A DNA stretch of 64,000 nucleotides from Prosthecochloris ethylica. Lineage in GTDB: Bacteria > Bacteroidota > Chlorobiia > Chlorobiales > Chlorobiaceae. The DNA lies in assembly GCF_015234275.1 (NCBI RefSeq), contig NZ_JADGII010000001.1. One strand, written 5' to 3'. Position numbers and translations under genes: made by a program. Of this stretch, positions 1 to 8,095 are shown one piece after another; the first letter of the stretch is position 1, and the number at the start of each line of letters is the position of its first letter. A model generated the notes under the pieces. It saw only the letters and a program-made list of their open reading frames with translations, was not told the origin of the DNA and searched no databases.

Positions 1-2664
1 GGCATCATATCGACCGCCAGCCCGATGCTCGGCACCGGAGAAAGGAGAGCGCTGCAGTCGAAAGCCCTCGAGCTGGAAAACCGGCTGCTTGCCCTTCCTG
101 AAGTCAGCAGGGTCGACCGCTCGGGATGGCTGGAAGACGAGATCCACATCAACGTCGACCCCCGAAAACTGCTGGACTACGATATCCCCTTCAACACTGT
201 CATGGAGGAAATCACCCGCAGCAATGTCCGCCAGCCTGCCGGGAGCATCGAAACCCTGCAGGAACCGCGCGTCACCATCTACGGTGAGCTGCGCACGCCG
301 GAAGAGCTTGAATCGCTTGCCGTGCAGGGAGGTTTCGAGGGGCAGGTGGTACGGCTGAAGGACATCGCCACAATCGATTACGGGCATGAAAAAAACCAGA
401 GCATCCTGAAAATCAACGGGTATGAAGGGATCTTTCTCAAGGTCACCAAAAGCTCCTCCACCGGCATCCTCGACGCCATCAGCGCTGTCGATAAAGCTGT
501 TGAGCACTACCGCTCGGTCCAGCCGGAAGGGACCCCGCTCAGGGTAGTCTCACTTGACGACGAATCCCTCGACCTGCAGAACAGGCTCTCGATCATCGGC
601 ATCAACGGAAGTATCGGGTTCGTGCTCATCCTGATCGTGCTCTTCATCTTTCTCGACGCCCGCTCCGGTTTCTGGGTGGCCCTCGGCATACCGTTCAGTT
701 TCTGCTTTACACTTGCCTGCGCCCTGCTTGCAGGATACTCCGTCAATAACATCACGCTTGCCGCCGTCATCATTGTCATGGGCATCGTGGTCGATGACGC
801 TCTTGTGATCGCCGAAAACATCAGGCGCAGTTCACGCCACGGAGCATCCCTCCATGAAGCGGCTGCCGAAGGGACATCCATGATGGCACTGCCTGTCACA
901 GCAAGCATTATAACGACCTGTATCGCGTTTATCCCCCTGTTTTTTTTTGAAGGCCGTTTCGGCAGCATGGTTTCGTTCATTCCGGCCGTCATCACGCTCA
1001 TGCTGGCAGGCAGCCTGCTCGAGTCCCTCTTTATCCTGCCGGGGCACATGACGCTGCTTCCTGCAGGCCATGCTTCACCTCGCCGGGAACACTGGTTCGA
1101 CCGCTGGGAACAGCTCTATGCACAGCTCCTCCGCAGCCTGCTTGCGTTCAGGTGGCCGGTCATCGCCCTCTTTACGGCACTTTTTGCCGCATCGCTTCTG
1201 CTGGGGGCTTCATCACTCTCCTTTGTGATGTTCCCTGACGAGGAAACTCGGCAGATCCGCATCACCGGTCAGGCCCCCGAAGGCAACTCCCAGAAGAAAA
1301 CTGCGGAACTGACCCGCCCGCTTGAAGAGATCATCATGGCATCGGCAGGAAGGGAGGTCATCGGCCTGCGCAACGAGATCGCCCGGTCCCGCAGAGGGTC
1401 TGCTGTCGGGGAGAACGCATTCAGGATGCGCGTTGAAATCGTTCCGAAAGAACAGCGGCAGACAAGCGCCGACGAGCTCATACGGCAGTGGAAAGCAGCT
1501 GCAGCAAAGGCGGCGCCCCGGCTCGAAAAACTGAAATTCAGCAAGACACGGCACGGGCAGGACAGCGGCAGCGCTGTCGAGATCCTTGTCAAGGATAACA
1601 GCGAAACTCGCCGACGGGAAGCGGTCGACGCCCTTGCTGCGTCGATGAAAGGCATTCCGGGGCTGATGAATATTGAAGTAGACCAGCCGGAAAACACGAA
1701 AGAGTATATCATCACGCTTGACCGTGACCGCATCCGGCGCCTGGACATCGACCCGTCTGAAACGGCAAGGACACTGAGAGCGGCACTTGAAGGGAGCATC
1801 CTCTACGAATTCAGCTCGGTCAACGAGCCGGTCGCTGTCAGGTTCACGACCGGTATTGCGGCAAAAAACTCGCTCGAGGCCATGCTTCAGCTCCCTGTGG
1901 AAAACCGCAGCGGCTATCTGGTACCGCTGAAGGACATCGTGAACGTCGAGACGCATAACCGCCCGGGATCGATCACCCGACAGGACCAGGTACGTTTCAG
2001 CTCGGTCTATGCAGACATCGGCGCCTCCAGCGGTCTCACCCCGCTGAAGCTGGCTGCACAGCTCGAAGATCAGGTTTTTGGAGAGCTCGGCCGAAGGTTT
2101 CCCTCTACAGGCTTTGAGTTCGGGGGGGAAATACGCGACACCAGGGAGTCGGGAAATGCATTTCTGTTCTCGATCATTGCCGTACTGGTCCTTATTTTCC
2201 TTGTACTCGTCATTCTGTTCAATTCGATCAGGAAAACGCTCCTGATCATGATCACGATCCCTTTCGGCCTGACAGGGATCATCACGGCGCTCTACCTGCA
2301 CGGCATCCAGTTTTACGGATTCTTTGCTGTCATCGGCGCACTCGGACTGGCCGGAGTCATCATCAACGATGCAATTATCATGGTGACAAGGCTTGACCGC
2401 CTGACTTCCGGACAGACAGAGGTGCCTGACCGCCTCATTGCAGATGCCGCTTCGACGAGGCTCCGGGCAGTCATCCTCACCACTGTCACCACGGTTGCCG
2501 GAATGATGCCGACAGCATACGGTGTTGCCGGCTACGACCCCATGCTCGCCCAGATGATGCTGGTGCTCTGCTGGGGACTTGTTGCGGGATCACTGGTCAC
2601 ACTTGTCCTCGTGCCTTGTTTCTACAGGATCATGATCGTTCCGGGCAGGAGCAGAAGAACATGA
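1..2664 (+). CDS. RND-family efflux permease (AcrB/HAE1-like), 5' truncated by window edge
   Basis: Inner-membrane proton-driven pump of the hydrophobe/amphiphile efflux type, which exports compounds through a periplasmic adaptor and an outer-membrane channel. The frame is open from base 1, so the ATG at 25 is internal and the N-terminus lies outside the window. Visible are the porter-domain segments, the membrane helix carrying the paired aspartates of the proton relay (GIVVDDALVIAEN, about residue 255 from base 25), a second porter half and a second set of hydrophobic helices ending near the C-terminus. The remaining 880-odd residues compare with about 1,030 for complete family members. It lies 19 bp before a TolC-like gene, so pump and channel are probably co-transcribed, with the adaptor likely upstream. 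The substrate cannot be told. Confidence 0.95.
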   Translation, partial: GIISTASPMLGTGERRALQSKALELENRLLALPEVSRVDRSGWLEDEIHINVDPRKLLDYDIPFNTVMEEITRSNVRQPAGSIETLQEPRVTIYGELRTPEELESLAVQGGFEGQVVRLKDIATIDYGHEKNQSILKINGYEGIFLKVTKSSSTGILDAISAVDKAVEHYRSVQPEGTPLRVVSLDDESLDLQNRLSIIGINGSIGFVLILIVLFIFLDARSGFWVALGIPFSFCFTLACALLAGYSVNNITLAAVIIVMGIVVDDALVIAENIRRSSRHGASLHEAAAEGTSMMALPVTASIITTCIAFIPLFFFEGRFGSMVSFIPAVITLMLAGSLLESLFILPGHMTLLPAGHASPRREHWFDRWEQLYAQLLRSLLAFRWPVIALFTALFAASLLLGASSLSFVMFPDEETRQIRITGQAPEGNSQKKTAELTRPLEEIIMASAGREVIGLRNEIARSRRGSAVGENAFRMRVEIVPKEQRQTSADELIRQWKAAAAKAAPRLEKLKFSKTRHGQDSGSAVEILVKDNSETRRREAVDALAASMKGIPGLMNIEVDQPENTKEYIITLDRDRIRRLDIDPSETARTLRAALEGSILYEFSSVNEPVAVRFTTGIAAKNSLEAMLQLPVENRSGYLVPLKDIVNVETHNRPGSITRQDQVRFSSVYADIGASSGLTPLKLAAQLEDQVFGELGRRFPSTGFEFGGEIRDTRESGNAFLFSIIAVLVLIFLVLVILFNSIRKTLLIMITIPFGLTGIITALYLHGIQFYGFFAVIGALGLAGVIINDAIIMVTRLDRLTSGQTEVPDRLIADAASTRLRAVILTTVTTVAGMMPTAYGVAGYDPMLAQMMLVLCWGLVAGSLVTLVLVPCFYRIMIVPGRSRRT

Positions 2665-2683
2665 CAACCCAAACAATGATCCC

Positions 2684-4114
2684 ATGAAAGCGCTTGCCTG
2701 CCTTGTCATCCTTCTTGCCATCTCTCTGCCGGCCGCCGGACGTGCTGAACCGGCCCGCCGCCTCGACCTGGAAGAATTCATCCGACTTGCAACAACGCGC
2801 AACAGCGTTTTCGAAGAAATTCTCCTTGACGAGCTCAGGCTGCGGCACCGCACAACGCTCGAACTTCCTGCCGATGAACTTTTACTCTCGCTCAAGGCAG
2901 ACCACCGGTTCGTTCTGGACAACAACGACAGTGCGCCGGGCTGCAGCATCGAACTAGACAAGCTCTTTCCCGTAACAGCCACAAGGCTCTCGGCATCGTA
3001 CAGCCTCGATAACAGCAGAACAGAAAACAGGGAATCATCCGAATTCACCCTTTCTTTTATCCAGCCTGTCGCCCGCAACGCTTTCGGCCGCGGAGATCGC
3101 CTGATCCGACAGCTGACAGGCATGGAAAACGACATCACCCGCTACGAGGTCATTGAAGCATACGAAGACTACCTGGCAGGGCTCATCAACCTGTACTTCG
3201 ACTGGTACGGCGCAGCTGAAAATCTTGCGACAGCCGAAACCGCCCTGAAAGAAACCACCAAACAGCTGGAAAACATCCGTGAAAGGGCCCGCAGCCTCAT
3301 CGCGCGTCCGATCGATGTAAACAAGGTACGCGTCCAGGCCGCGGGACGACAGGAAAACCTGATCGAGATCCGCAACACCTACAGTTCCATCACGGAACTG
3401 ATCAGGCAAGCCGTGCGCGATACCGCCGGTACCGACATCTTGCCTGTCAGGCCATCTCTTGCCGGGATTGATACCAGCGGAACCGGGCCGACAGCGGAAA
3501 GGTTCATGAAAACAGCAAGAACCACCATGATACTGAAGCTTCTGGAGGAGAAAGCAGGCGTCGAGGTATCAAGAAAAGCCGAAGCGCTGCTTCCGTCAGT
3601 CAACCTGTCGGCAGGTTACACCATCTCGGGGGAGGGGGCGGTGATGAATGACGCCGATCCATCGCTGTTTGCAGGCATCAGCCTCGATGTTCCGCTGCCA
3701 GGCCGCCAGGACAGGGCGGAATGGGAGCTCAGCCGCATCGACAGCATAGAGACCTCGCTCTCTGTTCACAACAGCATGCTTTCAATTGACACCGCCATCA
3801 GAAACCTCTACCGCTCCATCAGGAACCAGTACCGCCTGATCAGTCTCGCCAGGGATAAAATAACCATTTCCCGTTCCATTGCAGCTGATGAAAACAGGAA
3901 CTACTCGCTTGGCAAAACAGACCTGAGCGATCTGATCGATGAACTGAACCGTCTCGAAGAGCACCGGTTCAGCCTTATCACAAAGGAAATAGAGCTTCAG
4001 AAAATGCTTGTCGAATGGAGACGGCTCACCGACTCTCTTGTCAGGAGGGCAGAAAAAGTGGCGTCAGCACCAGAATCGCTGCCGGCCGTTACTGTCCCTG
4101 ATCTTCTGCAATGA
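2684..4114 (+). CDS. TolC-family outer-membrane efflux protein
   Basis: Probable outer-membrane exit duct for the RND pump encoded just upstream. The 476-residue protein starts with a signal peptide (hydrophobic stretch to about residue 20, cleavage near AGRAEP), followed by long alpha-helical, coiled-coil-like segments in two similar halves, as in the duplicated outer-membrane efflux repeat. Length is normal for TolC relatives. The start follows the permease stop by 19 bp. The stop codon is only 3 bp from the convergent nifU stop, with no hairpin between them. Family assignment rests on overall architecture and context rather than a short signature. Confidence 0.88.
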   Translation: MKALACLVILLAISLPAAGRAEPARRLDLEEFIRLATTRNSVFEEILLDELRLRHRTTLELPADELLLSLKADHRFVLDNNDSAPGCSIELDKLFPVTATRLSASYSLDNSRTENRESSEFTLSFIQPVARNAFGRGDRLIRQLTGMENDITRYEVIEAYEDYLAGLINLYFDWYGAAENLATAETALKETTKQLENIRERARSLIARPIDVNKVRVQAAGRQENLIEIRNTYSSITELIRQAVRDTAGTDILPVRPSLAGIDTSGTGPTAERFMKTARTTMILKLLEEKAGVEVSRKAEALLPSVNLSAGYTISGEGAVMNDADPSLFAGISLDVPLPGRQDRAEWELSRIDSIETSLSVHNSMLSIDTAIRNLYRSIRNQYRLISLARDKITISRSIAADENRNYSLGKTDLSDLIDELNRLEEHRFSLITKEIELQKMLVEWRRLTDSLVRRAEKVASAPESLPAVTVPDLLQ

Positions 4115-4117
4115 ACA

Positions 4118-4729
4118 TCAGCTTCCGAAATGCAGGTGGCAGTACTTCTCGATCAGCCCTTCTGCTTCATCCTTGCACTGGCCGCAGACCGTGCCGATCT
4201 TGGTATGCTCCTGGAGCTCGTAAAAACTCCTGGCTCCTTCGAGTACAGCCTCTTCGATCTCGGCATCGGTCACATTCATGCACTGGCAGACAAGCGTCGT
4301 TTTCTCGCGCCTGACACGCTCCGACATACCGTTCTGCTCGAAATAATTGTTGATGGCCGCCCGGAGAGCTTTGTCGCCAAGCACGGAACAGTGGATCTTG
4401 TTTTCCGGCAGACCGCCGAGCTCCTTCGTCACATCCTTCGGCGACACATCGAATGCCTGATCGAGCGTCATCCCCTTGACCATTTCGGAAAGCACGGAGG
4501 TGCTGGCAATCGCACTGGCACATCCGTATGTTTTCCACTGGCAATCGGTAATAACCTCCTTGTCCCTGTCGACCTTGATGACCACCATCATCTGGTCTCC
4601 ACACGACAGGTTTCCTTCCATGCCAACCCCGTCAAACTCTTCGACATCATCTCCCTGGAGAATGTTTTTCGGGTTCATGAAATGCTCTTTCAACGTATCT
4701 GTATATGCCCAGTCATTCTGCTGCAGCAT
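4118..4729 (-). CDS. nifU: NifU-like Fe-S cluster assembly scaffold (IscU domain plus [2Fe-2S] BFD-like domain)
   Basis: Scaffold on which Fe-S clusters are built with sulfur from the adjacent cysteine desulfurase. Residues 1-135 form an IscU-type domain with the three scaffold cysteines C43, C70 and C114. Residues 145-195 form a BFD-like [2Fe-2S] domain with C148, C150, C182 and C185 in a CxC...CxxC pattern. The C-terminal Nfu domain of the classic three-domain NifU is missing (203 residues against about 310). The start at 4729 is preceded by a strong AGGAGG site; a longer upstream reading merely runs through nifS in another frame. The start overlaps the nifS stop by 17 bp, implying translational coupling. 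No nitrogenase genes are nearby, so a general housekeeping role is as likely as a nitrogenase-specific one. Confidence 0.93.
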   Translation of the reverse strand: MLQQNDWAYTDTLKEHFMNPKNILQGDDVEEFDGVGMEGNLSCGDQMMVVIKVDRDKEVITDCQWKTYGCASAIASTSVLSEMVKGMTLDQAFDVSPKDVTKELGGLPENKIHCSVLGDKALRAAINNYFEQNGMSERVRREKTTLVCQCMNVTDAEIEEAVLEGARSFYELQEHTKIGTVCGQCKDEAEGLIEKYCHLHFGS

Positions 4730-5918
4730 GTTCTCCTCCTTTGATGTAAGCTGTTGACATACTTCGTATTTTACTGATAACCCCCGGTAGGACATCGAGC
4801 ACGTACTCGATGTCCTCCATCGTCGTCTCACGCCCCATACTGATACGGATCGAACCATGGGCGCGCTCCGCGTCCGAACCGGTTGCGAGAAGTACATGGG
4901 ATGGATCGAGGGAACCCGATGCACAGGCCGATCCGGTCGACACCGCTATCCCCTCGAGATCGAGATACAGCAGGATCGCCTCCCCTTCGGCTCCAGGAAA
5001 CGAGACGTTGAGAGTATTGGGCATATTGTGCTCGGGATGACCGTTGAAGAGCACATCATCGATCCGCTCTTCGATACCCTTGCGCAGGACCTCTTTCATC
5101 CCTGCAAGCCTCACCGCCTCGTCCTCCATTTCGGCAGCCCTCATTTCGACGGCTTTTGCAAGCCCCATGATCCCGAGCGTGTTCTCCGTACCTGCACGGC
5201 GCCCCTTCTCCTGGTGACCGCCGCGAATAAACGGACAGTACGGTGTACCTTTCCGCACATACAGGGCCCCGATCCCTTTCGGGCCATAGATCTTGTGGGC
5301 ACTCATGGTGAGGAAATCGACTCCCAGGTCGTCGACGTGCAGCGGCAGCTTGCCGAATGCCTGAACGGCATCGGTATGCATCAGCGCTCCGGCTTCATGC
5401 GCCATGCGGCTGATAGCGGCAATGTCCTGCACCGTACCGATTTCGTTGTTTGCCGTCATCACGGAAACAAGGCCGACATCATCGGTCAGGAACTCTTTCA
5501 GCTGGTCCATGTCAACCCTCCCGTAACGGTCAACATCGAGAAGCCTGACTGTCGTGCCCCTGTGCGCCAGGCACTGCGACGTTTCCAGCACACAGGGGTG
5601 CTCGATCCGGGTCGTGACAATCGTCTGACGGGCCTTGAAACCCGGAATACAGAGATTCGATGCACACGCAAACAGCGACAGCACGGTATTGTTCGCTTCT
5701 GACCCGCTGCCGACAAACACCAGTTCATCTTCATGAGCCCCGATAAACGAAGCGACGATACGCCGTGCATGCTCGACATTCGCTCTCGCTTCCCGCCCGT
5801 AGGCATGCATGCTCGAGGGGTTGCCGAACATTTCCATCGCTTCGACCATCTCGTTTTTCACCTCGGGGTGCAACGGGGTCGTTGCGTTGTTGTCAAGATA
5901 GATCCTTCTGTGTTTCAT
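4713..5918 (-). CDS. nifS: Cysteine desulfurase (NifS/IscS family)
   Basis: Pyridoxal-phosphate enzyme that turns cysteine into alanine and passes the persulfide sulfur to the Fe-S scaffold NifU. The 401-residue protein has the aminotransferase class V fold signatures: PLP-binding lysine K209 in SAHKIYGPKG, H105 in the IEHP motif, and catalytic C332 in the mobile loop STGSACASG. Length is normal for the group I (NifS/IscS) class. Its 3' end overlaps nifU by 17 bp, and cysK lies 55 bp upstream in the same orientation, so the three probably form one unit in which CysK makes the cysteine that NifS consumes. NifS and IscS cannot be separated from sequence alone. Confidence 0.96.
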   Translation of the reverse strand: MKHRRIYLDNNATTPLHPEVKNEMVEAMEMFGNPSSMHAYGREARANVEHARRIVASFIGAHEDELVFVGSGSEANNTVLSLFACASNLCIPGFKARQTIVTTRIEHPCVLETSQCLAHRGTTVRLLDVDRYGRVDMDQLKEFLTDDVGLVSVMTANNEIGTVQDIAAISRMAHEAGALMHTDAVQAFGKLPLHVDDLGVDFLTMSAHKIYGPKGIGALYVRKGTPYCPFIRGGHQEKGRRAGTENTLGIMGLAKAVEMRAAEMEDEAVRLAGMKEVLRKGIEERIDDVLFNGHPEHNMPNTLNVSFPGAEGEAILLYLDLEGIAVSTGSACASGSLDPSHVLLATGSDAERAHGSIRISMGRETTMEDIEYVLDVLPGVISKIRSMSTAYIKGGEHAAAE

Positions 5919-5973
5919 ACATTCTACTACGCTTCAGTGTTGAACAGAACTGCCCGCCGTCACAGACAACGTG

Positions 5974-6900
5974 TCACTCTTCGGCAAACAACCATGTCGA
6001 GAGATATCTTTCACCGGTATCCGGCAAAAGTACAACAATATTTTTATCCTGCATAGAAGGCCTCGAGGCAATTTCGAGGGCCGCGCTCATCGCGGCGCCT
6101 GACGAGATCCCGCTGACGATCCCCTCCTTCAGAGCCAGGGCCCGTGCCGCTCTACCCGCTTCGTCGGCACTGACGGCGACCACCTCGTCAATGACCGTCG
6201 TATCAAGGTTGTCCGGCAGAAAACCTGCACCGATACCCTGTATTTTATGAGGGCCCGGCTTTCCGCCGGAAATAACCGGAGAATCCTCAGGCTCGACCGC
6301 GATCACCTGCACCCGCGGGCTGAGCTCCTTGAGCGCAGAGCCGACACCGGTAATCGTACCACCGGTCCCGACACCGGCGACAAAAACGTCAACCGACCCT
6401 GCCGTATCTTCCCATATTTCACGCGCTGTGGTTCGGCGGTGCATATCCGGATTTGCCGGGTTGCTGAACTGCTGCAGCATGATACTGCCGGGAATGGTGG
6501 CAACCAGCCGCTCTGCCTCAGCGATCGCCTGTTTCATGCCGCCTGCCCCATCTGTCAGAACGAGTTCTGCACCGAGCACCTTCAGCAGCCTTCTGCGCTC
6601 CACGCTCATGGTATCCGGCATGGTGAGAATGAGGCGGTATCCTTTGGCGGCACACGCAAACGCAAGCGCAATACCGGTATTACCGCTTGTCGGTTCGACG
6701 ATGGTCGTTCCCTGACGGATACGGCCGCTTCTCTCTGCATCCTCGATCATGGCAACGCCCACACGGTCCTTTACACTGGAGAGGGGGTTGAACGATTCAA
6801 TTTTTGCCAGTAGCCTTCCCGAACACTCTCCAGCAAGTCTCTGAATACGTACAAGCGGAGTTCTGCCGACTGTTTGAGTAATATTATCGTATATATTCAT
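5974..6900 (-). CDS. cysK: Cysteine synthase A (O-acetylserine sulfhydrylase)
   Basis: PLP-dependent enzyme making cysteine from O-acetylserine and sulfide. Visible are the PLP lysine K44 in NPLSSVKDR and the phosphate- and substrate-binding loop TSGNTG at 71-76; the full 308 residues match the CysK family. In a sulfide-oxidising phototroph this is a direct route for assimilating sulfide. It leads the cysK-nifS-nifU group, linking cysteine formation to Fe-S assembly. The 189-bp AT-rich stretch upstream (6901-7089) should hold its promoter. CysK rather than CysM is favoured by overall similarity, but paralogues can be confused. Confidence 0.95.
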   Translation of the reverse strand: MNIYDNITQTVGRTPLVRIQRLAGECSGRLLAKIESFNPLSSVKDRVGVAMIEDAERSGRIRQGTTIVEPTSGNTGIALAFACAAKGYRLILTMPDTMSVERRRLLKVLGAELVLTDGAGGMKQAIAEAERLVATIPGSIMLQQFSNPANPDMHRRTTAREIWEDTAGSVDVFVAGVGTGGTITGVGSALKELSPRVQVIAVEPEDSPVISGGKPGPHKIQGIGAGFLPDNLDTTVIDEVVAVSADEAGRAARALALKEGIVSGISSGAAMSAALEIASRPSMQDKNIVVLLPDTGERYLSTWLFAEE

Positions 6901-7089
6901 GCTGATAACAATTGATCACTGCTTGAGAAACCCGATACACCAACAATATAACCATATAACCGGAAACAAGTAAGCACAACCATCAAAAGCGGACAAAAAA
7001 TTTCCTATTTTCAAAAACAAGAAAAAATAACACCAAAAGCACCAAAAACCTAAAAAAGAAAATTAAAACAAGAAGGTGGGCTAAAAAAA
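6901..7089. other. AT-rich intergenic stretch between cysK and the RodZ-like gene
   Basis: No open frame or stable hairpin stands out. On the minus strand it is rich in T runs, with TATATG and TATATT hexamers within 50-70 bp of the cysK start that could be -10 elements, but no well-spaced -35 could be fixed. It probably holds the cysK promoter and the end of the RodZ-like transcript. Confidence 0.5.
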
Positions 7090-7974
7090 TCAATCCTTTC
7101 CAAGCACAACCGTGCGTTTTTCCAGTGGAGGGACTTTTTCCCCGTTCAGGTAGAGCTCAACGTAGGAGGGACGACCGATATTGACCCAGAACGACTCCTT
7201 TGCCTCGTAACGAAGCACTTCACCTGCTGAGAACCTCGATCCCGGATAGACGATATCGCCGTCATCGGCAACGACTTTGACCCACGTCATATCCTTGACC
7301 ACCCTGATGACCAGGACGTTCTGAAATGGCGCTGCCGTGTCCTCGGGCAGAAAAGAGACATCTGCAGCCCATGGCTCGCTCTTCACTGCAAGAGTGTCTG
7401 CGATCAGGGGTTCCTGCTGCCGGGTCGTATCGGAGAGCGGAGCAGCAGGTTGCTCAGCGGGAGGTTCTTCGACAGCGGTCACCTGTTCGGTCGACGGCGC
7501 CTCACCCGGTGACGGCTCGTCACTGCCGGAGAAAAAGAGACCGACAGCCAGGAGAAGAACGACAAGAATCACAACCGCGCCGGTGACCAGTACAGGAAGC
7601 GGAACACTATCCTGCAGCATGTCGACAAGCCCGGCGAACCCCTCCCTGCCGTTTGGCAGGCTCAGTGAACTTCCCGGCTCAGGCACCTGCTTCAGTACCT
7701 GCTCTTCAGTAGGAATACTGAGTTCGTCACGACAGCGTTCAAGCAGAGGTTCGTCATCGACGCCAAGCGCATCGGCATACTCCTTCAGAAAAGCATAGAC
7801 ATAGACTGCCGGAAGAAACGTCATATTCCCGGCTTCCATGCAGTCGATATGCTCACGGTTGATATTGAGCTCATGGCTGACTTCCTCAACAGTCAACCCC
7901 TTGCTTTGCCTGGCCTTTCTGAGTTTCTGTGCAAAAATTTCAGCAGCAGAACCGAACCCTGTTTCCTCTGCCAT
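7090..7974 (-). CDS. RodZ-like protein: XRE-type helix-turn-helix, one membrane helix, DUF4115-like C-terminus
   Basis: Likely a RodZ-type morphogenetic protein, which in other bacteria links the MreB cytoskeleton to the elongation machinery. Residues about 14-70 form a Cro/C1-type helix-turn-helix; residues about 127-148 are one strongly hydrophobic membrane helix; a Pro/Glu/Ala-rich linker follows; the last 80-odd residues resemble the periplasmic DUF4115 domain. Length 294 is typical. The order HTH, membrane helix, DUF4115 is diagnostic of the family, but the function here is inferred. It lies 121 bp downstream of the CHAT-like lipoprotein, with a perfect 16-bp palindrome in the gap. Confidence 0.85.
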   Translation of the reverse strand: MAEETGFGSAAEIFAQKLRKARQSKGLTVEEVSHELNINREHIDCMEAGNMTFLPAVYVYAFLKEYADALGVDDEPLLERCRDELSIPTEEQVLKQVPEPGSSLSLPNGREGFAGLVDMLQDSVPLPVLVTGAVVILVVLLLAVGLFFSGSDEPSPGEAPSTEQVTAVEEPPAEQPAAPLSDTTRQQEPLIADTLAVKSEPWAADVSFLPEDTAAPFQNVLVIRVVKDMTWVKVVADDGDIVYPGSRFSAGEVLRYEAKESFWVNIGRPSYVELYLNGEKVPPLEKRTVVLGKD

Positions 7975-8005
7975 AAGTCATGCTGGAGTTTTCGTCAGAT
8001 AATGA

Positions 8006-8021
8006 ACGTTCCCGGGAACGT
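8006..8021. repeat. Perfect 16-bp palindrome ACGTTCCCGGGAACGT
   Basis: Perfect inverted repeat 31 bp upstream of the RodZ-like start codon. It is not followed by a T run on either strand, so it is not a standard terminator. It could be an operator for a dimeric regulator or a hairpin in the leader of the RodZ-like message. No known operator is recognised. Confidence 0.6.
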
Positions 8022-8095
8022 CACGAGGAGCTTTAACGGAACAAATTATTGAAGTTTACAAAAAACTCTCATCGATGACAATCAAAATCACAGCT

